A stretch of 64,000 nucleotides of DNA, from contig JBPOHI010000003.1 in the NCBI GenBank assembly GCA_052035735.1, positions 1 through 64,000 of the forward strand. Direction: 5' to 3'. Numbering within the stretch: the first letter of the stretch is position 1; each line of letters opens with the position of its first letter. The stretch comes from JAGPDF01 sp052035735 (GTDB lineage: Bacteria; Acidobacteriota; Thermoanaerobaculia; Multivoradales; JAGPDF01). The notes under the pieces were generated by a model, which saw nothing but the letters and a program-made list of their open reading frames with translations, was not told the DNA's origin and searched no databases. The position numbers and the translations under genes were made by a program. Shown here piece after piece: positions 9,123 through 17,409 of this stretch.

Positions 9123-10658
9123 TCAGTCGAGAGCGATCTCGAGCTCGATCCGGTTGCGCTCGCCGACCCGCGACCAGCGGAGCTCGCGCGTCAGCGTCCG
9201 GACGAGATGGATCCCCAGTCCGCCGGGGGAGCGGTCGGCGAGCGCAGCGGCGGTGTCGGGTCGCGACCGGCTCACCGGATCGAACGCCGCCGCGTCGTCT
9301 TCCAGTCGATAACGCAGCTCGCAGAGGTCCCGGTCGAGATCGATACGGAACGCCATCTCGGTGGCGCCGGCGCCGTGGTTCGCCACGTTCGACGCGAGCT
9401 CGTCGTGGACCACGAGCAGGTCGTGCAGCCGCCCCTCGGCGACACCCTGGCGGCGCGCCCAGAGCGCGATCTCGGCGGCCGTCTCGGCGACCGCCGCGAG
9501 GTCCGGCCGGGTCGTTCGCTGGAGCGTCGCGGGCTCGCACCGAGCGGCGGCGATTCCGTCGAGACCTCTAGCGGCGAGGTCGAGGAGCTCCCGCGCCAGG
9601 GCCGGCGGCGGGAGAGGGGCCGTGGGCCGCCGCTCGAGGGCCTGCGCCGCCCTCTCGACGAGCCGCGCGAGCGCCGGGATGGCTTCCGCAGGCAGCGCTC
9701 CGCGGTAGATCTCCCAACGTCCACCCGGCGACGCCGGAGCGTCCGAGCGGAGACCGAGAAAGCGCAGGGCGCGCCGGGCCTCGTAGCTGCCGAAGGCCGC
9801 GAGGCTGCCGACGTAGTCGGCGAGGAGCTCGTCGAGCAGGTGGCTGCGGATCCGGCCGTGGCGGCGGAGCGTCAGGCAGTGGAAACACTCGTGGGCGAGG
9901 CGGAGGGCGAGCGAGCGTTCGCGCCAGGTCGCGGGATCGAGGTCCAGCTCTTCCGCCGGCACCGCCGAGTACGGCCCGTCGGAGAGCAGGATCAGCCGGT
10001 CCTGCCAGAGCTCCTTCCTGGGCCGGATACGGCTCGTCATCTCCGCCGCCCACTCCTCCTCGGTTGCGCTGCGCCCCACGGCGGCGAGCTCCGCCTCGAA
10101 TCGGCGGCGCGCGGCGCCGACGCGATCCCAGTTCACCAGGCCTTTGACCAGACAGGCGCCCATCGCCTCCGGCACCGGCTCGGGCTCGTTGCGCGCGGTG
10201 AGGGTGCGCACCAGGCGCACGAAGTCGTTGCGGTGGCGGGCGACCAGCACGGGGATCGCTCCGGCGATGCTCTCTTCGACGTGCAGCGAGAGCAGATCCT
10301 CGCGCTCGAAGCCGAGCGGCGTGCGCCTCTCCGGCTCGGCCTCGCCCTGGCGCGTCGCACGGCGGTACTCGGCGCTCTCGGAGATTCCCGCCTCCACCGG
10401 GAAGCCGAGCTGCGGGAAGCGCAGGGCGAGCGTCCGCGCGACGCCGGCCTCGTGGGCCTCTGCCGCGTACTGCCGCCAGTACGGAATCTGCGGCTCCTCG
10501 GCGAGCGGCGTCTCGAGCTCTGCGGCCGGCAGCTCGGGATACGACTGGCCGAGGTAGTCGGCGAGCGCCTCGAGCGCGCTGCCTTGGGCGCCGAGGCCGG
10601 CGAGCAGCTGACGCCGCGCGCTCGCGATCCTGTCCGGAGCCTCGGGCGGAGAGGACAT
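9123..10658 (-). CDS. HExxH-containing protein fused to anti-sigma-type ATPase domain
   Basis: A 511-residue protein, last in the exporter operon (14 bases after the FHA-ABC gene). The middle carries HECFH (His256, Glu257, His260) followed 17 residues later by Glu277 in LLDELLADYVG, a layout like gluzincin metallopeptidases. The C-terminal 130 residues resemble RsbW/SpoIIAB-type HATPase domains: the N-box VVHDELASNVANHGAG near 418, an Asp-rich loop, and GGLGIHLVRTL near 480. Such ATPases bind sigma factors or phosphorylate STAS proteins, and a STAS gene lies at 30043. I know no characterised protein with this pairing. Catalytic activity of the HExxH region is inference; no signal peptide is visible, so it is probably cytoplasmic. 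Confidence 0.75.
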   Translation of the reverse strand: MSSPPEAPDRIASARRQLLAGLGAQGSALEALADYLGQSYPELPAAELETPLAEEPQIPYWRQYAAEAHEAGVARTLALRFPQLGFPVEAGISESAEYRRATRQGEAEPERRTPLGFEREDLLSLHVEESIAGAIPVLVARHRNDFVRLVRTLTARNEPEPVPEAMGACLVKGLVNWDRVGAARRRFEAELAAVGRSATEEEWAAEMTSRIRPRKELWQDRLILLSDGPYSAVPAEELDLDPATWRERSLALRLAHECFHCLTLRRHGRIRSHLLDELLADYVGSLAAFGSYEARRALRFLGLRSDAPASPGGRWEIYRGALPAEAIPALARLVERAAQALERRPTAPLPPPALARELLDLAARGLDGIAAARCEPATLQRTTRPDLAAVAETAAEIALWARRQGVAEGRLHDLLVVHDELASNVANHGAGATEMAFRIDLDRDLCELRYRLEDDAAAFDPVSRSRPDTAAALADRSPGGLGIHLVRTLTRELRWSRVGERNRIELEIALD

Positions 10659-10672
10659 CGTCGCGGCAGCCC

Positions 10673-13600
10673 TCAGGCGAGCTGGCGCTTGGCGAGCGCC
10701 GCGAACAGTCCGTCCTTCGCCATGAGCTCGTCGAACGTCCCCTGCTCCTTGAGCTCTCCCTGCTCGAGATAGCAGATCCGGTCCGCCTGGACGATGGTTG
10801 ACAGGCGGTGCGCGATGACGATGCGCGTCGCCGCGAGCTTGTTCATGCTTTCGGTGACGATCGCCTGCGTCTTGTTGTCGAGCGCCGAGGTGGCCTCGTC
10901 GAGGAACAGGATGCGCGGCCTGTGGACGATGGCGCGGGCGATCATCAGGCGCTGCTTCTGGCCGCCCGAGAAGCCGCCGCCGCCCTCCGAGATCACGGTG
11001 TGCATCTGCATCGGCATGGCGCGCACGTCGTCGGCGATGCCGGCCTTTTCAGCCGCCTCCCAGGCCTCCGCGACGGTGCGCGAGGAGGAGCCGACGATGT
11101 TGCGGTAGATGTCGGCCGGCAGCAGGCGGCTCTCCTGCAGCACGACGCCCATCTGCGAGCGCACCAGCCGGAGGTCGAGGGTGGCCAGATCCTGGCCGTC
11201 GTAGTAGACCGATCCGACCTCCGAAGTCTCGAAGCCGAGCATCAGCCGCATGAGCGTCGACTTGCCCGACCCCGAGCCGCCGACCAGCGCGACGAACTCG
11301 CCGGGCTTGATCTTGATCGAGACGTCCTTCAAGATCCACGGCCCGTCGGCGGAGTAGCGGAACGAGAGGTGCGAGATGTCGATCGCGCCGGAGAGCGTGC
11401 CCGGATGCACCTTCGAGGCGTCGATCTCCGGCTTGGCCTCGAGCAGCGGCTTCAGGCGCTCCCAGATCGGCACGATGCGGAGCATCGACAGCGAGGCGTC
11501 GCCCAGCGCCTGCATCGCCGCGAGGAACATGCCGTAGGCGGCGGAGAAGGCGAGGAAGTCGCCGGTGGTCATCTCGAACGGTGTACCCGACTCCGCCGCC
11601 GACTGCTTGAGCGAAACCACGGTGAAGAAGATGAGCATCGTCGACAGCACCGGGAAGCAGGCGTTCCACACCTGCATGACGTTCTTCACCCGGCCGACGC
11701 GGAAGCTCACCTTGCGCTGCTCCGAGAAGGCCGTCGCCCAGACCCGGAAGGCGTGATTCTCCGCGCCGCAGACGCGGAGCTTGGCGACCCCGGAGATCAG
11801 CTGCAGGATGAGGCCGGTGATCCGACCGCGTTTGCGCTGCTCGTCGCGCTGATAGCGCAGCTGCAGGTAGTTGGCGAAGGTCGTGACCAGGACGTAGACG
11901 AGCGTAAGACCGATCCCCACCGCGGCCAGGGTGAAGTCGTAGCCCAGCATCTGGAAGACGTTGAACAGCGACGAGAACGAGCCGAGGATGGCGGCGATGC
12001 CGGCGCCGGCGACGATGCCGCGGATCTGGTCGACGCCCGACGCGCGATCGGCGAGATCGCCCGCCGAGTAGTCGCGGAAGAAGGTCATCGGCAGGTCGAG
12101 CAGACGGTCCCAGACTGCGGACTGGGCGGCGTGGTCCATCTTGCCCTGCATCCGGATGGTGGCGATCGACTGGGTGATCTTGAAGGCGGCCTGGGCCAGG
12201 GCCATGAGGAACAGGCCGCCGGCGAACTGGAAGAGCATCCCCTTCTCGGCCTCGGGGATCGCCGTGTCGAACACCTTGCCGGTGAGCAGCGGCGGCACCG
12301 TACCGAGCACGCCGAGCGCGATGCCCATCCAGACGACCGAGCGGAAGTCCGGGCCGAGACCGCGGATGGCGAAACGGATCAGCTGCTTCGCGCCCACCGG
12401 GCCGTCGGGGAAGCCGGCGTAGAAGGTGGTGGCGAACGACGCCAGGGTGCGCGCGTAGGCCGCGTCGACCGGCCGGCGCTCGCCGGTCACCGGATCGAGC
12501 GCCTCGTATTTCGTCGGCGAAAGCGGGAGAAGCGCGATCGGCGCCTTGGTCTCCTCGTTCTGCGCCAGCATCGGCCCCTGATCGTGCGCCCACCAGTCGT
12601 CGACCAGCGCCACGCGGCGGAGCCGGAGTCGCGAGGCGAGACAGACCGAGAGCACGCTGTCGTCGAAGCTTCGCTTCTCCTTGCCCTCCGGATGGCTCTT
12701 GATCGGCACGCCCAAGTGCCGCCCGATCGCCTGCATGGCGGCGAAGATCGGCCCGAGGTCTGCGCCGAGGAACGACTGGACGTTCCAGACGCCGGTGCCG
12801 CCGAGCACCGACCCGATGGCGCCCATCGCCGCCTCGCGCGCCCGCTCGGTCTCCGCCGCCTTGCTGCGCAGGCGCTGGAATTCGTCGACGTTCGACAGCC
12901 GCTTGTTGAGGAACTCGCCTTCGCAGAGCAGGCGGTGGAACGCTTCGAGGCCGGCCCAGGCGCGCGGATCTCCGACGGCGTCGGTGGTCGTGCGCGGTGT
13001 GCCCTTCAAACCGTCGGCGCCGCCGATGAGCTCCATCCAGCTGCCCGGGGCGAACGGGAAGAGCACGCCCTCGAGCTCCCACGAGGCGCTCGACATGCCG
13101 TCGAAGAGAAACTGCGCCGCCGGCATCTCGATCCAGGCGACGGCGCGCTCGCTCGACACCCGCTTGCCGGGGGCGGCTTCGAACGGCTTGCCCAGCTCGA
13201 CCGTGACGTCCGGGCGCGGGACCTCGAGATCGACGATGAGCCGTCGCGAGAGCGCCTCGAGCCAGCGCGCCACCAGGGGCGCGATGCGTTCGCGATGGGC
13301 GTCACGCTCCGCCGCCATGCGCATCAGGCGAGCGGCCGAGAAGCGCCGCAGCTCGGAGCCCGCCTTGCCGGTGGCGAGGAAGCCCGACCCCATGCCGTAG
13401 CGGTCGGTATCCATGCCGAAGAAGAGTCCGCCTGCTTCGACGGTGACGAAGTGGGTGCGGGCGCCCGACGGCTCCCCCTGTTCGAGCGCCACGGTGAAGA
13501 TCTCGATGCGGCCGGATTCGACGAGATACACGGCGTCGGGATCGGAGAGCACGAAGGGCCGGTTGGCGACCATGACGACGGCTTCGCCCTCGTCCTCGAA

Positions 13601-14056
13601 GCTCTTCGGCTTCTCGATATGGCGCACGATCTCGGCGATGTCGGCGATCGAGATCGTGCGATCGGCCGGCGGTGGCGGCGCCGGCGCAGCGTAGATCACG
13701 GTCTCGGAGGCCGCGGGCGGCGGCGCCGGGTGCTCCACGACGACCTCGAACTCGGTCGCGCCGAGGCGGAACCGGCCGCCGTCGCCGAGCAGGCGTTCGC
13801 TGAGCCGTTCGGCGCCGACGAAGACTCCGTTGGCGCTGCCGTTGTCGATCACCAGCGCGCCCTCGGCGCGCTGGGCGACGCGCGCGTGGCGGCGCGACAT
13901 GGCGGCATCGGCCACCGGCAGCGAGCACTCGGGCGAGCGGCCGACGAGGAGCTCGGTACCGTCAGCGGCGAGCTCGAACTCCCGGCCGACGAGTCCGTCG
14001 ACCGGCGAGGCCGTCACCCGCAGCTTGACCTCAATGCGTCCGGATGAGGTCGGCAT
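10673..14056 (-). CDS. NHLM-type ABC exporter (ABC2) with N-terminal FHA domain
   Basis: A 1127-residue protein of the second ABC transporter type found in nitrile-hydratase-leader (NHLP) RiPP loci. Residues about 12-108 form an FHA domain (LLVGRSPECSLPV, SRRHARV, NGSANGVFVG), then comes a long cytoplasmic region. The membrane domain starts near 565, and the nucleotide-binding domain has Walker A GGSGSGKST (about 924), signature FSGGQKQR (about 1029) and Walker B ILFLDEATSALD (about 1046). There is no C39 peptidase domain. The start overlaps the upstream exporter gene by 26 bases, suggesting translational coupling. The FHA fusion suggests export is gated by a phosphorylated partner, which is inference. 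Confidence 0.9.
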   Translation of the reverse strand: MPTSSGRIEVKLRVTASPVDGLVGREFELAADGTELLVGRSPECSLPVADAAMSRRHARVAQRAEGALVIDNGSANGVFVGAERLSERLLGDGGRFRLGATEFEVVVEHPAPPPAASETVIYAAPAPPPPADRTISIADIAEIVRHIEKPKSFEDEGEAVVMVANRPFVLSDPDAVYLVESGRIEIFTVALEQGEPSGARTHFVTVEAGGLFFGMDTDRYGMGSGFLATGKAGSELRRFSAARLMRMAAERDAHRERIAPLVARWLEALSRRLIVDLEVPRPDVTVELGKPFEAAPGKRVSSERAVAWIEMPAAQFLFDGMSSASWELEGVLFPFAPGSWMELIGGADGLKGTPRTTTDAVGDPRAWAGLEAFHRLLCEGEFLNKRLSNVDEFQRLRSKAAETERAREAAMGAIGSVLGGTGVWNVQSFLGADLGPIFAAMQAIGRHLGVPIKSHPEGKEKRSFDDSVLSVCLASRLRLRRVALVDDWWAHDQGPMLAQNEETKAPIALLPLSPTKYEALDPVTGERRPVDAAYARTLASFATTFYAGFPDGPVGAKQLIRFAIRGLGPDFRSVVWMGIALGVLGTVPPLLTGKVFDTAIPEAEKGMLFQFAGGLFLMALAQAAFKITQSIATIRMQGKMDHAAQSAVWDRLLDLPMTFFRDYSAGDLADRASGVDQIRGIVAGAGIAAILGSFSSLFNVFQMLGYDFTLAAVGIGLTLVYVLVTTFANYLQLRYQRDEQRKRGRITGLILQLISGVAKLRVCGAENHAFRVWATAFSEQRKVSFRVGRVKNVMQVWNACFPVLSTMLIFFTVVSLKQSAAESGTPFEMTTGDFLAFSAAYGMFLAAMQALGDASLSMLRIVPIWERLKPLLEAKPEIDASKVHPGTLSGAIDISHLSFRYSADGPWILKDVSIKIKPGEFVALVGGSGSGKSTLMRLMLGFETSEVGSVYYDGQDLATLDLRLVRSQMGVVLQESRLLPADIYRNIVGSSSRTVAEAWEAAEKAGIADDVRAMPMQMHTVISEGGGGFSGGQKQRLMIARAIVHRPRILFLDEATSALDNKTQAIVTESMNKLAATRIVIAHRLSTIVQADRICYLEQGELKEQGTFDELMAKDGLFAALAKRQLA

Positions 14057-16238
14057 AGGGCCCTTCGGTGTCCTTCATGTCGTCGTGCGTCCCGCGCTGC
14101 ACGATCTTGCCGCGCTGCAGGACGATGATCTCGTCGCAGTCGCGAATCGTCGAAAGGCGGTGGGCGATGATGATCGCGGTGCAGCCGCGCCGCCGCAGGC
14201 TGTCGTCGATCACCGCCTCGGTCGCCGGATCGAGCGCCGAGGTCGCCTCGTCGAGGATCAGGATGGTGGGGTTGCCGACCATCGCACGCGCGATCTCGAG
14301 CCGCTGGCGCTGGCCGCCGGAGAAGTTGCCGCCGCCTTCGTCGACGCGGGCGTTGTAGCCGCCTTCGCGGGTCTCGATGACCTCGGCGATCGCCGCGTCG
14401 CGGCAGGCCTCGGTCAGCCGCCCGGCGGGGACGGTCGAGTCCCACATCGTGATGTTCTCGCGCAGGACGCCGTCGAAGAGGAAGATCTCCTGGTCGACCA
14501 GACCGATCGAGTTCGCCAGCAGGCGCCGCGGCACGCGGTCGCGCGGCACGCCGTCGAAGAGGATCTCGCCCTTCCACGGTTGATAGAGGCCCGAGACGAG
14601 CTTGGCCACGGTCGACTTTCCCGAACCGGAGCCGCCCACCAGGGCGACGCGCTTGCCGGGCTCGATGGTGAGCTCGAAGTCCTCGATCAGCGGTTTCTCG
14701 AGCGGGCTGTAGCCGAAGGTGATGCCGCGCAGCTCGATCCTGCCCTGGAGCTTCAAGCGCCGGTCGTCGGCCTTCGCTTCGACCTTCGAGTCCTTGGCGT
14801 ACAGCGGATCCTGCGGATAACGCAGCACGTCGTCGAGCCGGTTCAGGTCCGCCTCGAGCTCCTGCAGCGTCGAGCCGAAGGTGACGAACGAGTTGAGCGG
14901 CTTGACGAAACCGTTGGTGAGCGCCTGGTAGGCGACCAGGAGGCCCACCGTCAGCACGCCGTCCATCACCTTGAGGCCGCCGAACAGGAGCACCGACGCG
15001 GTCACCAGGGTTCCCACGACGGTCGGAACCACCGAGACCATGTCGCTGATCTGGCGCAGCTGCTGCTCGGCGCGCAGCGCCTTCGCCTGGTAGCCGGCCC
15101 AGCGCGAGAAGAACTCGTTCTCGCCGCCGGTCGCCTTGAGCGTCTCCATCATCCGCAGACCGCCCATCGAGGTGCCCTGGAGGCGGCCCTTGTCGGTCAT
15201 CAGCTTGCGGCTGGCGTCGGTGCGCACCCGGGCGACGACGCGGATCGCCACCACGTTGGCGAGCGCCACGCCGATGACGATCAGCGTCAGCCCGACGTCG
15301 TAGCGGAACATCAGCGCCGCGTAGAAGACGATCATGAAGCAGTCGATCGCCGTCGTCGCGAGCTTTCCCGAGACCACCCCGGCGACCTTGTCGTTGATCC
15401 CGACGCGCGAGCCGACCTCACCCGCGAAGCGCTGCGCGAAGTAGCCCACCGGCAGCCGCAGGATGTGCTGAAAGAAGGTCGCCGAGGTGGAGAGCGCGAG
15501 CTTGGTCTCGAGCCGCAGCAGGTAGTGGCGCTGCAGCCAGGTGAGCACGCCCTGCAGCACGAGGGTGATCGCCATGCCGAGCATCAGCGGCTGGATGACC
15601 GAGGCGCGGTTCGCCACCAGGACTTCGTCGACGAAGATGCGCGAGTAGGTCGGGATCACCAGGCCCGGTACGACCAGGAAGAGGCCGCAGAGGAGGACGT
15701 AGGCGAGCGCCACCTCCGAGCCGCGCAGGCGCCGGCGGAGCGCTCCGGCGAGGCTCGGCTTCTCGCCGCCGGGCTTGAACTCCGCCGACTTCTTGAACGT
15801 CAGGACGACGCCGGAGAAGGAGCCGTCGAGCTCGTCGATGGTGACCTGGCGCGGCCCCTGCGCCGGGTCGTTGAGGCAGGCCTTGCCGTTCTTGAACCCT
15901 TCGAGCACGACGAAGTGATTGGCGTTCCAGAACAGGATCGCCGGATAGTCGAGCTCGTAGAGGCTCTCGAGCTCGAACTTGAAGCCCTTGGCCTCGAGAC
16001 CGAACTTGCGCGCCGCCTTGAGGACGTTGTTGGCCTTCGAGCCGTCGCGCGACACGCCGCATTCGACCCGGCACTCCTCGAGCGGCACGATGCGCCCGAA
16101 GTAGCCGAGGATCATGCACAGCGAGGCGGCGCCGCACTCCACCGCCTCCATCTGGAGGACGGTCGGCGTCCGCTGGCGCTTGCTCTTCGGCGACTTCGGG
16201 CTGTACTGCCCCGGCTTGTCGGGGTTGGCTTCGGCCAT
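14031..16238 (-). CDS. NHLM-type peptidase-containing ABC exporter (ABC1)
   Basis: A 735-residue ABC exporter with an N-terminal C39 peptidase. The oxyanion Gln29 and catalytic Cys35 lie in QMEAVECGAAS, His108 in NANHFVVLEG and Asp124 in NDPAQG, so the protease looks intact. It would cut leader peptides after Gly-Gly, matching AGG at residues 81-83 of the precursor at 25850. A six-helix membrane domain follows, then an ATPase with GGSGSGKST, FSGGQRQRLEIARA and ILDEATSALDPAT. It begins 3 bases after the HlyD gene stop. This is the expected processing and export step of an NHLP peptide locus. Confidence 0.94.
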   Translation of the reverse strand: MAEANPDKPGQYSPKSPKSKRQRTPTVLQMEAVECGAASLCMILGYFGRIVPLEECRVECGVSRDGSKANNVLKAARKFGLEAKGFKFELESLYELDYPAILFWNANHFVVLEGFKNGKACLNDPAQGPRQVTIDELDGSFSGVVLTFKKSAEFKPGGEKPSLAGALRRRLRGSEVALAYVLLCGLFLVVPGLVIPTYSRIFVDEVLVANRASVIQPLMLGMAITLVLQGVLTWLQRHYLLRLETKLALSTSATFFQHILRLPVGYFAQRFAGEVGSRVGINDKVAGVVSGKLATTAIDCFMIVFYAALMFRYDVGLTLIVIGVALANVVAIRVVARVRTDASRKLMTDKGRLQGTSMGGLRMMETLKATGGENEFFSRWAGYQAKALRAEQQLRQISDMVSVVPTVVGTLVTASVLLFGGLKVMDGVLTVGLLVAYQALTNGFVKPLNSFVTFGSTLQELEADLNRLDDVLRYPQDPLYAKDSKVEAKADDRRLKLQGRIELRGITFGYSPLEKPLIEDFELTIEPGKRVALVGGSGSGKSTVAKLVSGLYQPWKGEILFDGVPRDRVPRRLLANSIGLVDQEIFLFDGVLRENITMWDSTVPAGRLTEACRDAAIAEVIETREGGYNARVDEGGGNFSGGQRQRLEIARAMVGNPTILILDEATSALDPATEAVIDDSLRRRGCTAIIIAHRLSTIRDCDEIIVLQRGKIVQRGTHDDMKDTEGPYADLIRTH

Positions 16239-16241
16239 CGC

Positions 16242-17387
16242 TCAGGAGAGTCCGAGCGCCTTCTTCACCGTCGGAATGACGTAGGAGATCGGCTTTCTGG
16301 TCTCCACCACGACCTGGATCGTGCAGTCGGTGCCGCTGCCGACTTCGAGCGGCGGACCGGCGGAGGACGTCCAGCGGAACCCCGAGGGCGTGTCGCCGGC
16401 GAGCGGTTCGATCACCACCTGGAACGGATTGAGATCGATGTACTGCCGGGCGAGCGCGTCGTTGGCGACGATGCGCTGGATCTCCTCTGGCGTCACCGGC
16501 AGGGTCGAGACCGAGATGACCTTGCCGAGGAGGAAGCCGTAGTCCTCGACGCGCACGAACGACGGCGAGATCCGCACGTCGAGCCCGGAGAGGACCTTCT
16601 TGCCCGCGGCGAGCGGCACGAAGCCGATCACCCGCATCGGGTCTTTGGTCGACTCGAGCGACAGCAGCGCGTCGCCGGGGCGCACCGACTGGCCGACGCC
16701 GGCGCGGATCGCGACCACCCGGCCGGCGAACGGCGAGCGCACCACGGCGTCGTTGGCGAGCTTGGACTCGAGCTCGCGGACCTCCAGCCGTTTGTCCTCC
16801 ACCCGAAGGCCGCGATCGCCGGTGCCGATCATGCTCTGCGCCAGCGAGTTCTGCAGGCTGGTGATCTGCTGGTCGATGGCGGCGACCGAGGCGGTGGTGA
16901 GGAGACCGCGGTCGACGAGCTTCTGCTTCTGCGCCCGATCGGCCTCGAGGCGGGAGATCTGTCCGCGCAGGCGCCCCTGGATCGACGCCGTCTGCGAGCC
17001 GGAGGAGCTGGTCTGCTGCTCGAGCCCGGCCAGCAGCTCGCGGGCCGAGATCAGCCGCGCCTCGATGTCGGGCATCGACAGGCGCGCGACCACGGTGCCG
17101 GTCTCGATCACGTCGCCGGTTTTCACCTCCATCGACTGGATGGTGCCGCCGGCCAGAATCTGGACCTCCCGTACCGCCTCGCCGCGCACCATGAAGCCCC
17201 GGCCGTCGACCTTCACCGGCATCGGAAAGGTCACGCTCCAGACGATGGCCGCGAGGATGATCGCTCCGATCGCCGCCATCGCCACCCAGCCCATCGGCGA
17301 CGTCACCCGCATCATCATGTCGAGCTGCTCGGGCGACGACAACTTCTCGACCGAGGCCTTGCGCAGCAGATTCTCCGGGCCTTGCAT
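16242..17387 (-). CDS. HlyD-family adaptor of the NHLM export system
   Basis: This 381-residue membrane-fusion protein has a cytoplasmic N-terminus (PENLLRKASVEKLSSPEQLDMMMRV), one membrane helix at about 34-55, a split lipoyl domain (VDGRGFMVRGEAVREVQILAGG ... VRSPFAGRVVAIRAGVGQSV), a helical hairpin at about 110-200, and beta-barrel segments. It would link the ABC exporters in the inner membrane to the TolC-type channels encoded just upstream. The start follows AGGAG. The gap to the preceding TolC-type gene is 22 bases, so it is within the same operon. Confidence 0.92.
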   Translation of the reverse strand: MQGPENLLRKASVEKLSSPEQLDMMMRVTSPMGWVAMAAIGAIILAAIVWSVTFPMPVKVDGRGFMVRGEAVREVQILAGGTIQSMEVKTGDVIETGTVVARLSMPDIEARLISARELLAGLEQQTSSSGSQTASIQGRLRGQISRLEADRAQKQKLVDRGLLTTASVAAIDQQITSLQNSLAQSMIGTGDRGLRVEDKRLEVRELESKLANDAVVRSPFAGRVVAIRAGVGQSVRPGDALLSLESTKDPMRVIGFVPLAAGKKVLSGLDVRISPSFVRVEDYGFLLGKVISVSTLPVTPEEIQRIVANDALARQYIDLNPFQVVIEPLAGDTPSGFRWTSSAGPPLEVGSGTDCTIQVVVETRKPISYVIPTVKKALGLS

Positions 17388-17409
17388 CGCGATCTCCTGG
17401 CCGTCCGGC

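Noticed and set aside
10808..14047. Plus-strand open frame of over 1000 codons opposite the FHA-ABC exporter gene
   Set aside because: It is the complement of a clear ABC exporter with Walker and signature motifs, a common artefact of high-GC third positions; its translation is Arg/His-rich and resembles no protein family.
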